This document shows positions 1 through 11,261 of a DNA stretch of 64,000 nt, in pieces (position 1 is the stretch's first letter; every line of letters starts with the position of its first letter). The notes under the pieces are model-generated. The model ran no database searches and was not told the origin of the DNA. It worked only from the letters and a program-made list of their open reading frames with translations. The stretch covers positions 1 to 64,000 of the forward strand of contig NC_089457.1 in NCBI RefSeq assembly GCF_026210795.1, in the 5' to 3' direction. The position numbers were made by a program, and so were the translations under genes. The DNA comes from Rhizophagus irregularis. Taxonomy: Eukaryota; Glomeromycota; Glomeromycetes; Glomerales; Glomeraceae.

Positions 1-49
1 TAACCCTAACCCTAACCCTAACCCTAACCCCTCCCCAACCCCTAACCTC

Positions 50-88
<39 letters not shown>

Positions 89-1070
89 CCCTAACCCTAA
101 CCCCTTAACCCTAACCCTAACCCTAACCCTAACCCTAACCCTAACCCTAACCCTAACCCTAACCCTAACCTCCTAACCCTAACCCCAACCCTAACCCTAA
201 CCCTAACCTCTAACCCTAAACCCAACCCTAACCCTAACCCCAACCCTAACCCTAACCCTAACCCTAACCCTAACCCTAACCCTAACCCTAACCCTAACCC
301 CAACTCCTAACCCAACCCTAACCCTAACCCTAACCCTAACCCTAACCCTAACCCTAACCCTAACCCTAACCCCAACCCTAACCCTAACCCTAACCCTAAC
401 CCCAACCCTAACCCTAACTCAACCCTAAACCCTAACCCTAACCCTAACCCTAACCCTAACCCTAACCCCAACCCTAACCCTAACCCCAACCCTAACCCTA
501 ACCCTAACCCCAACTCCAACCCTAACCCTAACCCTAACCCTAACCCTAACCCTAACCCTAACCCTAACCCTAACCCTAACCCTAACCCTAACCCCAACCC
601 TAACCCTAACCCTAACCCTAACCCTAACCCCTAACCCTCCTTAACCCTAACCCCTAACCCTAACCCTAACCCTAACCCTAACCCTAACCCTAACCCTAAC
701 CCTAACCCTAACCCTAACCCTAACCCTAACCCTAACCCTAACCCTAACCCTAACCCTAACCCTAACCCTATAACCTCTAACCCCAACCTAACCTAACCCC
801 TAACTAACCCTAACCCTAACCCAACCTAACCTCTAACCCTAACCCAACCCTAACCCTAACCCTAACCTACCTCCTAACCCCAACCTAACTCCTAACCCCT
901 AACCTAACCCTAACCTAACCCTAACCTAACCTAACCTAACCTAACCCTAACCCTAACCAACCCACCCTAACCCTAACCCTAACCCTAACCCTAACCCTTA
1001 ACCCTTAACCCTTAACCCTAACCCTAACCCTAACCCTAACCCTAACCCTTAACCCCTAACCCCTAACCCT

Positions 1071-1102
<32 letters not shown>

Positions 1103-1430
1103 TAACCCTAACCCTCTAACCCTCAATCCCTTAACCCTTAACCCTTAACCCTTTAACCCTTAACCCCTAACCCTAACCCTAACCCTAACCCTAACCCTAA
1201 CCCTAACCCTTAACCCTAACCCTAAATCCCCTCTAACCCTAACCCTAACCCTAACCCTAACCCTAACCCTCCTAACCCTAACCCTAACCCTAACCCTAAC
1301 CCTTAACCCCAACCCTAACCCTAACCCTAACCCTAACCCTAACCCTAACCCTAACCCTAACCCTAACCCTAACCCTAACCCTAACCCTAACCCTAACCCT
1401 AACCCTAAACCTCCTAACCTCAACCCTAAC
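1..1430. repeat. Telomeric CCCTAA repeat tract (chromosome end)
   Basis: Almost unbroken hexamer CCCTAA, the C-rich strand of TTAGGG, runs from base 1. Its 5'-to-3' direction makes the left edge the chromosome terminus. Interspersed variants (CCCCAA, CCTAA, CCCTTAA) become commoner from about 770 to 1160, as expected for older, internal telomere repeats; some could be sequencing error in a homogeneous repeat. Long open frames of alternating Gly-Leu or Arg-Val in this tract are translations of the hexamer, not genes. Confidence 0.98.
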
Positions 1431-1820
1431 CCCTATCCCTATCCCTATCCCTATCCCCCTATCCCTATCCCTATCCCCCTCCCTATCCCCCCTATCCCTA
1501 TCCCTATCCCCTCCCTATCCCCCTATCCCTATCCCTATCCCTATCCCTATCCCTATCCCTATCCCTATCCCTATCCCTATCCCTATCCTCCCCCCCCCCC
1601 ATCCCTATCCCTATCCCTATCCCCCTATCCCTATCCCTATCCCCCTCCCTATCCCCCTATCCCTATCCCTATCCCCCTCCCTATCCCCCCTATCCCTTCC
1701 CTATCCCTATCCCTATCCCTATCCCTATCCCTATCCCTATCCCTATCCCTATCCCTATCCCTATCCCTATCCCTATCCTATCCCTATCCCTATCCCTATC
1801 CCTATCCCTATCCCTATCCC
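1431..1820. repeat. CCCTAT variant telomere block
   Basis: The hexamer switches abruptly from CCCTAA to CCCTAT and stays CCCTAT for about 390 bases. It is broken only by C-rich variants (CCCCCTAT, CCCTCCCTAT) and one run of C at about 1589. No CCCTAA is mixed in. It forms the boundary between telomere and subtelomere. Confidence 0.95.
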
Positions 1821-2290
1821 TTACTAGAAATTACGGAAATCTATAACTTTATCGAATGCATAAGCAAATAAGATATCGTACATATAGACCCCAACTTCGA
1901 TAAAACAAATAAATATTTTGTAAATAAATACATATTTTAATAAAGTTTATTATATTTAACGATAGCAATACTAATATCTGTATAACGTTACCGATCTAAA
2001 ATACGACTATTACTTTTCCTTTTATATGGTAAGTTTTCGGAAAGCTACTTACGGAATGCTAAATTGTTCTATTTTTATTGGTTAGACAGTTCACGCCTGA
2101 TCGGTTACACCAACTAATAAATTCGTGATCAAAAAATGCTGATCAAACAACCCCGACTAATATATAACGAAGCTTGAATTTTATTTCATACCTCGTGGAA
2201 AGCGTATCATTAAAGATTTTTTATTTTCGTAGATGCACGCTTACGTTTTCGAAATTATACAAATTTTTTATCGTACAATGTTAAAAAACT
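1821..2290. other. Subtelomeric AT-rich sequence, no gene seen
   Basis: Mixed AT-rich sequence following the variant telomere block. I see no open frame with protein-like composition and no clear repeat. Confidence 0.6.
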
Positions 2291-3590
2291 TTAATGTTTA
2301 TTGTTTTCACTGCGAGGATACCGACTAATATAATTATTACTACTAAGGATGCGAAGGCTTTATAGCCATTTGCGAATTCTACTTTAATGACTCTACGAAA
2401 AATTGCTTGGTTTAAGATAATGATAGATCGAAATCATGCGAATTTCTATCCATAATAATAAAACTTATGTTCACGCGTTTACGTTTTATTTCCATATACG
2501 ATATAACAACGATATAATTAGGGTTGCTTGCCTAAACCTTTTTCAAAATCTTACGATTAGCTTTCCGTCTTAAAATTTTACTATAGATTTATTATAGCTT
2601 TCAGCAGAATTTCGCAGTTTCTACGGCATTTATAATAAGTTTCGGCAGTTTTTTAATATAACTTTAATATAGTTTTAGCAGAATTTCGCTTTTCGGCAGC
2701 AACGCCATCTCGCCTAAACCCCTAGGGTTTCGGCAAGCAACCTTAGATATAATTATTAAATATTCGGCCCCAGCGTTCCTGCGATTCTACTTTAATGACT
2801 TGTACGAAAAATTGCTTCGGCTTAGGATAATTAGTAAAGACGAAATCATGCGTTTCTATCCATAATAATAACAAGTTAAAAAAACCCATGTTTACGCGTA
2901 TTTATTTTATTTCCATATAAAGCGATATAATTATTAAATATTCAAAAGTTTTTGCGTTACTGCTTTAACGACCTGTATGAAAAAATTGCCTCGGCTTTAA
3001 GAAGTAATCGAAATTATCCTTATGTTCACGTGCGTGTTTTTATTTTCTCAACTGAAGTAATTATTACGAGAAAGCTTTCGTGCGCCGCTTTAATGACTGA
3101 GTACGAAAAATTACCTGGTTTAATAGCGATGTGAATCGAAATTATGCGAATTTTCCTTATGCTTCACGTATTTGCTTTTTATTTTCTCAACCGACATATT
3201 ATTACTAAGAAAGCTTCTTCGCTTTTACGAATAATCGAAGTAATTATGCGAATTGTACAAAAAATTTTCTGGTTTAAAATAACGTAAGTAATTATGCTGA
3301 TTTATCCCATGTTCACGCATTTGTTTTTATTTCTGACTGCGACATAATTATTACTAAGAAAGTTTCTTTTCCTGATTTAGAATAATAAGTAATGTTTACG
3401 CGAATTTATCCTTATGCTTGCGTATACGTTTTTATTTCTTCAACTGACATAATTATTACTAAGAGAGTCGCTGCCTGCTTAACGACTAGTACGAAAATTT
3501 GCACTGACGTAATTATTGAGTATTCGAAAGTTTCTGTTAACGACCGGTACGAAAAATTGCTTGATTTCGGTTTAAAGAGTTTTTTTTTCA
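2290..3590. repeat. Degenerate subtelomeric tandem repeat
   Basis: A diverged unit of roughly 150-190 bases recurs about seven times. Landmarks in each copy are CTTTAATGAC, TACGAAAAATTGC, GGTTTA, CATGTTCACGC and ATAATTATTACTAAG. Copies are visible at about 2379, 2797, 2960, 3089, 3250, 3475 and 3535. A MITE (2519-2745) is inserted in one copy. Short frames at 2952-3134 and 3392-3637 fall inside the repeat and resemble each other only because the repeat does. Confidence 0.75.
2519..2745. mobile_element. hAT-type MITE, copy 1
   Basis: A 227-base insertion in the subtelomeric repeat. It starts TAGGGTTGCTTGCC and ends GGCAAGCAACCTTA, imperfect terminal inverted repeats. It is bracketed by the perfect 8-base duplication GATATAAT (2511-2518 and 2746-2753). 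An 8-base TSD with TAGGG-like ends is the hAT signature. The interior is non-coding and contains repeated AGTTTCGGCAGTTT-like motifs. A diverged relative lies at 15048-15284. Confidence 0.85.
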
Positions 3591-3672
3591 TAAATAATCG
3601 TCAATTTTTTTTCTTCGGAAATATTTTTTTTTCTTAAATTGTAAAAAAGTCCACTTTTTCAAAAGTATCATT

Positions 3673-3871
3673 ATGGAATCAGGAAATAAATCGAGAGAGT
3701 CCTCTCGTAAGAAAAATCGATGGAATTGCTAATCGAAAGTAAAGTTGAGCGATAAGCCAAAGCTGAGCTAGAAACAACAGTAAACCAACATCAACACCAG
3801 CGAAACCATCAACGACGGTTAACGTTCTTCGTAACTCAAGAGATAGGCTTCCTGCAAATTCAAAAATCGAA
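3673..3871 (+). pseudogene. 5' part of a small coiled-coil gene, split by element A
   Basis: The segment just left of element A reads as a Ser/Thr/Pro-rich coding stretch (from about 3778: NNSKPTSTPAKPSTT, ending PANSKIE at 3871). After removing element A and one GAA duplication, the frame runs on into base 13977, where GTATTCGC is a plausible splice donor. It then joins DRLTKIENKIDTLSKEI at 14045. An ATG lies at 3673 (MESGNKSRESS), but at least two stops or frame changes separate it from the Ser/Thr-rich part, so the gene is dead here. Function not recognised. Confidence 0.5.
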
Positions 3872-5325
3872 CACTGGTCGAATGAAGGGGCTTACCGGGT
3901 AAATTTCATATACCCGATAGCCCTATTATACACATTTTAACCTGAATGGCAACCGATTTATCCACCCGATTTCATGACCAGTTCTCGGCGCAGATCAGGT
4001 ATAAGTCATGTGACTTTCAGGTTAACATAACGGTAAAGTGCTATATACGAATATCGGGAGAATTTCAGCAATCCGATATTCGAACTATTTATAATATTAG
4101 ATGTATATTTGCTACATCGAAACCCGAAACTTATTATTTATTCATTTATATATACTATATATTATTCATTTATTTATTTATTTAACATAATAACATATAT
4201 ATATATTTATTTTATTATTATATTTTTAAAAATTATATTCATTAATTTATCCTATTCTATCTATCTACATTACGTTGTTAATGGTTTGGAATATTATTCC
4301 AGTTGGTTCGATTCCAACAAACAACTATTTTTCCCAAAGTTTTTATGCCAACTCTTCCGAACTATTGCCTACTAATACCAAACGAATTAAGCAAGATGGA
4401 TATTAGATTGTGGTGGGATAGGTTGATTTTGACTTGGTAAAATTGTGAGTGAAATATTATTTCGTTCTCTATAAAAAAAAAAGAACGTTTAGTAAACGTT
4501 CTTAACGAAAAATATTAAAAAAAATAAGTTCGTACGCATGTGTCAATTTCACACTGGTAAATGAAGGGCTACCGGGTAAATTTCATATACCCGATAGCCC
4601 TATTATACATTTTCGATTTTGACCTGAATGGCAGCTATCGATCCACCCGATTTGTGACCGGTTCTTGGCGCAAATCATGCATCTTTAATGTAAATTTCGG
4701 TTCCGACATCAGACGTATTATGAATATCGGCGGATAGAGAGAAATATCGCGTACCCCTAAATATTTCCCGATTTATCTAGATTTTCTTCCGATATAAGTA
4801 TAATGTAATTTCTGATATGTTTTATATACTTAATAATCTATATATAATATTAGGTACGATATTTATATCATATTTGTAATTTTTATTAAAAATAAATTGA
4901 ATTTAAATATTGAATTTAATATTAAATGCCACGAAAGTTTCCTAGTAATAAATAATTAATACAAATTCTAAATCAATAAATTGCTGATCTTTAAATACAG
5001 AACGGAAATTATTTCTAACGATCGATACTTTTCGCCAAAAAGACCTTTAAAATAAGTATCTATTCAGAACGGTATGAAGATGAAATTGCCCATGCTGCAT
5101 TACGAGGTGGTTTTGAATTATTTTCTATATACAATTGATCATTATACCACCTCTTCCTCCCTACTTTTATATTCCGAATACTTTCTCCCGTCAAATCAGC
5201 ATGTCGTAAAAAATTTCGAATCTATAGATAAAAATTTAATTAGTAAAATGTAAAATAAATATATTTCTTATTTTATGTATATAACCTACCTTACTACGAT
5301 CTCCATTGTTTATCGTACACGTGAA

Positions 5326-7070
5326 TCACATGGTTTGAATTTTCGTTTCGTGATGGGCGAATATTTCTGTTCTTTTCTTCGTCGCTACTTCTTCGTCTGA
5401 CTCTGAAATTTCATCCGAATGATAACTTGAGTCATTGATAATCGCTTCTAAGCCTTCAATCCAATCATCCCATGGTATAGAAGGCTGAAGATCTGTTAGC
5501 TTCTGATCTCTCCTACTTAACATATGACGAAATCCTCTCTGCCGTCTCTCCTTTTTCTTTTGTAATATAATAAAATAACGAATAAATATTAGTATTAAAA
5601 TGTAATAAAAAATCAATAAATTAATATGAAACTGATACTCACATCTTTTCTCCTGGTGTTTATACCAGTTCGTCGTTTGTTCACTTTCGATTTTAAAGGA
5701 TCTTTTGAAACATTGTAAGCATCCCTTCGATGGCGATGAAGATTCTGTAAAACCTTCTTCAGTTCTATATCGGTATACTGAAATTTATTACCGAGAACTC
5801 TCTTTATAGCTGGAATGGTATCTTGAGTCACATGTCTTTCGATGTCAGTCCAACGGTTCTTATGATCTATCGTCAAAGAATCATCTAAACCCTTTAGAAT
5901 TTGGACAATTTCGTCCTATATTAGGAAAAAATTTTAAATAAAGATTAACATGTTTACGCACAAATATCTTATACTAACCCGAAAGCTTTCTTGTATTCGT
6001 GATCCATTGGCTCTAAAACTTTCCGGACTTTAGTATATCTAGTTGATGATGGATCAGGAGACCAGGAATGTTGCGTCCTTGGTTGATCTTCCTTTTCTTG
6101 ACGAAGTCCTCTTACTTCTCTTCCTAAATCCGAGATGGCCGTACGTAATTCTGAAATTTCTGATATATTATTAGTAGCCGAAATACAATTTTTATATCTA
6201 TCATGTTTTTATGAAATTACCTTCAAGATTTCTCTCTCTGCTCTTATTCCTTCCATGATTTTCTTCACCAACATTACTTTCCCTTCTTTCTTCAATTTAA
6301 TATCTACATTTAACAGATAATTTCCCGACGAGAAGAATGTGGAGTTCGTTTTCTATTCCTATTTAGTAAGACATCTTCTCGAGAAGCGTATGAAGACCGA
6401 TTTCTATTCCTGCTTAACGAGATGACTTGCCGATGAGAGTACGGAGAGCGACTTCTGCTTCCATTTAACGAAACATTGCCCCGACGAGAGTACGGAGAGC
6501 GACTTCTGCTTCCATTTAACGAAACATTATCCTGGTGAGCGTATGGAGAGTTATTCTGCTCCTATTTAACGAAACATTGTCCCGAGTCCGGCCTCTATTT
6601 CTGTTTAAAGAAACATTATCCTGATGAGTGTATGGAGAGTTACTCCTATTCCTATTTAACGAAACATTATCCTGGCGAGCGTATGGAGAGTTACTTCTGC
6701 TCCTATTTAAAGGAACATTGTCCCGAGTCCGGCCTCTATTTCTGTTTAAAGAAACATTATCCTGATGAGTGTATGGAGAGTTACTCCTATTCCTATTTAA
6801 CGAAACATTGTCCTAGAGGACATGGCGAAGACTTCTTTGCTCCTATTTAACGAAATATTATCCTGATGAGTGTATGGAGAGTTACTTCTGCTCCTATTTA
6901 AAGGAACATTGTCCCGAGTCCGGCCTCTATTTCTGTTTAAAGAAACATTATCTCGAGTTTGACTTCTATTCATGTTTAATGAAATACTTTTCCGACGAGA
7001 ATACGAAATTTCTTCGAGTATGAAGAGTCATCTTGATGAGAATATGGAGTTTGACTTTTAACTCTTTTTT
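5326..7070 (-). pseudogene. Element B second gene (basic, RS-repeat N-terminus), decayed
   Basis: Read on the minus strand, the gene starts in the 6330-6980 minisatellite, which encodes repeats like SRSNSPYARQDNVSLN. It continues through a segment near 6100 (SWSPDPSSTRYTKVRKVLEP). An exon from about 5915 to 5643 follows (DEIVQILKGL...LHRHRRDAY...NTRRKD), then an intron with GTGAGT donor and a last exon from 5556 to 5326 (RGFRHMLSRRDQ...IPWDDWIEGLEAI, acidic tail, stop). The junction near 5915-5980 does not keep frame, so I treat it as degenerate. Position and divergence from the transposase match the second gene of element C, and both carry a LHxxRR segment. A role like that of TNPA, the accessory DNA-binding protein of CACTA elements, is possible but unproven. 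Confidence 0.5.
6330..6980 (-). repeat. Coding-strand RS-type minisatellite in element B
   Basis: Tandem units of roughly 50-60 bases with TATTTAACGAAACATT followed by CCTGGCGAGCGTATGGAGAG (plus strand). On the minus strand they translate to Arg/Ser-rich repeats (RSRSNSPYxR...SLN). About eleven units are visible, some truncated, with alternating short and long forms. They form the N-terminal part of the second gene of element B. Confidence 0.7.
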
Positions 7071-7443
7071 CTTGTAACGAAGTTTTTCTATACCATCGAA
7101 GATAATCTTAGAATCTGTAATTTTGCATGATTCTAAAAATTTTTTTAACTTACTTGTTTTTGTTCATTGTTGTATAATTAGGTACTTCGAAAAAAAATAA
7201 TAAATAGATAATATTAGGCAAAGTAAGAAAAGCCGAGGATCTGGTAAGAAAATTAAGAAAAAAGAAAGAGTTTAAATTAGTTAAACTATATACGTATGTA
7301 GATCATATAAACGCGTTACGATCATAATTGAAACAAACTAACTTTAAACTATAAATCACAAATTGCTGGCTAAACAATAAAATACCATTATATAATTATT
7401 ATAATAAATAATAAATTTCTCATTCTTTGTTAAAAGAATTCAA

Positions 7444-10400
7444 AATGTCTAATAATACAATTAGCGTTCAAAGTGTTCAGAAAACTCCCTATACTCGTCC
7501 TCCCCTGAAATCGAAAGTTTGAACCATGCTACTGTCAGGGGTTGCAAAGGAAAAGCAGTAGATCCTAACTAAAGCATCTCACACCAAGAACAAGACTAAA
7601 CCTCAACGCAAAACTACCCGTAATTTTCCTGAAGCACCAGAAATTCCATTAGCGCCTCCAAATCCAGAAAATGATTTTAATTGTAACGATATGAGCTATA
7701 ACGAAGAACCGCAAGAAGAGAGCTATCCCTTTTTAGTAAAAAGAGCACCAATTGCTTCTCAAAAAATACAGAAGGTCTGAAACCTCTCTTCCGGAAATAA
7801 TAAATAAACTATTATCTGATAATGGTGACAATGCATCTGAAGAAGACAATGAAAGAAACTTTCAAGATATTACTTCAGAATATTCATCAGATGATTCAGA
7901 AGAAGATTACCAAGAATTTTGATGCACCTGAAATGGAATTAGGAGAAAGCAATTATGGGCATGCTGAAGGACTAGATCACCCTTTTTTGTGGATTGTTGT
8001 ATGGATCTTGAAGTACCAGGAGAGGTGTCGGCTATCTAACGTAGCGATAAATTATCTCTTTAAATTTTTCCGCTACGTTCGTGAATATAGACGAAAACTT
8101 GTTTTCTACATTTCCTACATCTCTCTATATGGCACAAAAGAATCTCGGAATTTGTGCTCATTTGATAAAATATGCGGCTTGTGAAAAGTGCTGTAAATTG
8201 TATAAGGTTTCTGATGTATCTAGCAGTAATCCTAACCTTACGCCTAAATTCACGAATTGCATATACCAAGATTTTCCTAACCACCCGATGAGTCACAAAA
8301 GAAATGCTTGTGGAACTCCTTTGTATAAGCAAGTTTGTACAAAAAATGGTATAATTAAAAGGCCAAATTTAATATTTCCTACGGTCAGCTTGAAACATCA
8401 GTTGAATAATCTATTCAAGCGAAAAGGCTTTGAAGAATCATGCCGAAAGTGGGTTAACCGTCCTTCGACCCAGAGATTCTTACTGATGTATATGACGGGA
8501 GAATATGGAAGTCATTTAGTGATGATAATGGGGTAACCTTCTTTCGGCCAGAAACGGCAAATACTCACCTCGGAATAATGCTCAATATCGATTGGTTCCA
8601 ACCTTACGAAAATTCTCAATATAGCACAGGAGCAATTTATGCCATCATTTGCAACTTGCCCCGAAATGAGAGGTTTAAACCTTCCAATATATTAACATTA
8701 GCGTTAATTCCGGGTCCAAAAGAACCAAAATTACATCATCTAAATTACTACTTGGCTCCTCTCATTGATCAATTAATTGAACTATGGCATGGTATAGACT
8801 TATCAGAAACTTTTGGTAATCCCAATGGTGAAAAAATTAGAGGTGCTATTATATGCTGTTCCTGCGATATACCCGCTGCAAGAAAACTTTGTGGGTATAT
8901 ATCTGCAGGAGAATTGCATGCCATCGATGTCTTAAACATGCCAGTTTTGATGATAGGAATCAACCGAATTTTGGAGGATTAGCCGATATAGATAGCTGGT
9001 TTATAGAAAGAAATGTTGAGGAAATTAAAATAATGCACTTGCATGGAAAAATTGCAAAACACAAGAGCAACGTCGGAATCATGTATCAAAAACCCTGGTA
9101 CGATGGTCCGAAATATATCGATTACCTTACTTTAATCCTGTACGTTTTCTTGTAGTGATCCTACGCACTCGCCTTTTCCTAGCATTCTAATTGTCGGATC
9201 GTAATGAGCTCATTGGATTGAAGAAGGAAAATTAAACCCGGAAAACCTATTACTTATGCAAGAAAGGGCCAACCGAATCCAGGTACCAGCGGATATTGGT
9301 AGGCTTCCGAACAAAATGTCAACAGGAGAAGGCTTTTCTGGGTTTTCGCACTCAGCGGAAAACATTTATGTTAATATATGCAACGTCTATTACCTGGGAT
9401 CTTTTGAAAGAGCCAGATCGAAGAATTTTAGCAAACTTTGTGCGTGCTTGTAATATTTTGGTATGCAGAATAGTATCAAAAAATAGTCTTATAGAAGCTC
9501 ACCAACGTTTCGCTGGAAATGGTTAAAGAAATTGAGAAAACTTACGGGCCTAAAAAAATTTCTCCTAATTTGCATTTGTGTATACATTTATGCGAACGTT
9601 CATTGGATTATGGCTCATACTCGTTCTGGTGCTACTCAATGGAACGAATGAACGGGTTATTGGGTAATTTGATCATCTCCAGATACCAATAATCTATCAT
9701 AATATACTGTATATTAATATTATTCTATCACATTTTTAGGATCGTTACATAACAGTCGAAGAAAAATTGAACCAGAACTTATGAAAATTATGCAAAATAA
9801 TACCATTCTTGATGAATTAACATCTCACGCTGATCAAAATCAACAGCTTCGGGAAAGTCTTGAAATATTAAAGCTTAATGATTCGGTTGGAAGCCTTCTA
9901 CGTACAGCGACGAAGACCACCGAACGTTTCGATTATTATCAGCAAATATAGAAGAAGGCGCAGCTTTTGGTACTGAACCATTTCCGGGCTCTTTTTAGGT
10001 CCGTCAAAAAAGATATATCTTTACAGCAAGATATTTTACTTTTATTGGCAGAATTTTATCACAATACGTACGATAAAAATTTTGTCACACTATCGCAACT
10101 TCATAACGCTCCGGACGGATCTATTCCAATTCTTTCGAAAGTCAATCAATTTAGCCGATTAAAAATTGGAACGGAAATATTTGGGTCAACATTGTCTTCC
10201 CAGCATGCAAAATCAGCAAAGATTTTGGCACGCTTTATCTTAAGCGATAATTCGTCGATACATATCCCGGCCAGATTCAATTTTTTTTTGAACACACCAT
10301 TTGGTTACCTGAGGGTCCCTAAAACACATTATTTAGCCTTTGTAAGATGGTATAAGGCGGCTGAAAACCACAAGATAAGGTTTCACTGTAAGATAGATAA

Positions 10401-10482
10401 AGATGATGATAAATCTTGTAATATTGAGTTGTGGAAAGCAGAATTTTTTGAAATGGGACGATTGCATCATTCCCATACATAA
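7444..10482 (+). pseudogene. Element B Tnp2/Plavaka-type transposase, decayed
   Basis: Homologous in order and motifs to the element C transposase. An ATG at 7444 gives an N-terminus that stops early. From 8081 a zinc-ribbon-like segment (CEKCCKLYKV) appears, then a core from 8578 (MLNIDWFQPYENSQYSTGAI, LIPGPKEPK, RGAIICCSCDIPAARKLCG). Frame changes occur near 8900, and stops accumulate to 9660. A conserved intron (donor after ERMNGLLG at about 9665, acceptor TTTTTAG near 9740) precedes the last parts: SLHNSRRKIEPELM from about 9743, frame breaks near 9900, then an open frame at 9967-10482 (FRALFRS...QFSRLKIGTEIFGS...HYLAFVRWYKAAENHKIRF). LNxDWFQP...GPKEPK is the hallmark of the Tnp2 transposases of CACTA elements. 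Many frameshifts make this copy non-functional. Confidence 0.85.
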
Positions 10483-11261
10483 TATTTTATGTCGATTTGT
10501 TTCAGGAAGTTTCGAAGTTGGTCAGAGAAATCCAAAAAAATATATATCGGTTATTCCAATAAATAGAAAATTTAATATTTAAATATTGTTTCGTTAAAAA
10601 TAATTATTTTTCACAAAAAGAAAAAAAAATATTGTCTCGCAAAAATATATCACAAAATATTATTTTTTCTCACGAAAAGAAAAAAAAAATTAAACAATAA
10701 TGATGCAATTTTTTATTGTTTTACAAAATTATACTGGCTAATTTTATATCGTTTCACAAAAAATACTAATAATTATTTTTCTCACACGAAAAGAAAAAAA
10801 AATTTTAAAATAATTATTTTTCGCATAAAAAAAAAATATACGGATATATTTGATATATTTAAATAAAACAAAAAATCGATAGACCTATGAAAGCTTTCCG
10901 ATTGTGCATATACTATATCAAAGACATATCGGCTAACTGATAGCTTTTCACAAAAAACCTGATTTTTTTGTATTACGAATATTACAAATATCAGTTTCTA
11001 TGTAATGTAATATCATACTTAATTAGTATATCGATTCTTGCCTTATATGTTTAAGAAATATCAGAAAATTTTCGATTTTCCGATATGATCCGATATTTAT
11101 TTGATGTTTCATATACCGATGCTTCTTTATTCGACCAGTGTCATCTTGAGCGAATTACCTACAAGAAAACGAAAAAAGTAACGTTAAAAATGTTACAAAA
11201 AAAAATAGAAAAACCCTTCTATTTACCTTTCGTCCAAAGTCCAGTTCGTAATCTTGTCTGG

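Larger units (their letters stand above)
4552..11140. mobile_element. Element B: two-gene CACTA/Plavaka-like transposon, TSD TCA
   Basis: Begins CACTGGTAAATG and ends TATTCGACCAGTG, flanked by TCA at 4549-4551 and 11141-11143, wholly inside element A. It is 6589 bases long. It carries a decayed Tnp2-type transposase on the plus strand (7444-10482) and a decayed second gene on the minus strand (about 5326-7070), divergent from a shared intergenic region. The segment 10483-11129 is subterminal, gene-free and rich in repeated TTTTTCACAAAAAG and TCACGAAAAG motifs. The segment 4560-5320 is subterminal AT-rich sequence. Confidence 0.9.

Noticed and set aside
97-1423. Long Gly-Leu and Arg-Val open frames
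   Set aside because: Direct translations of the telomere hexamer; no start context or complexity.
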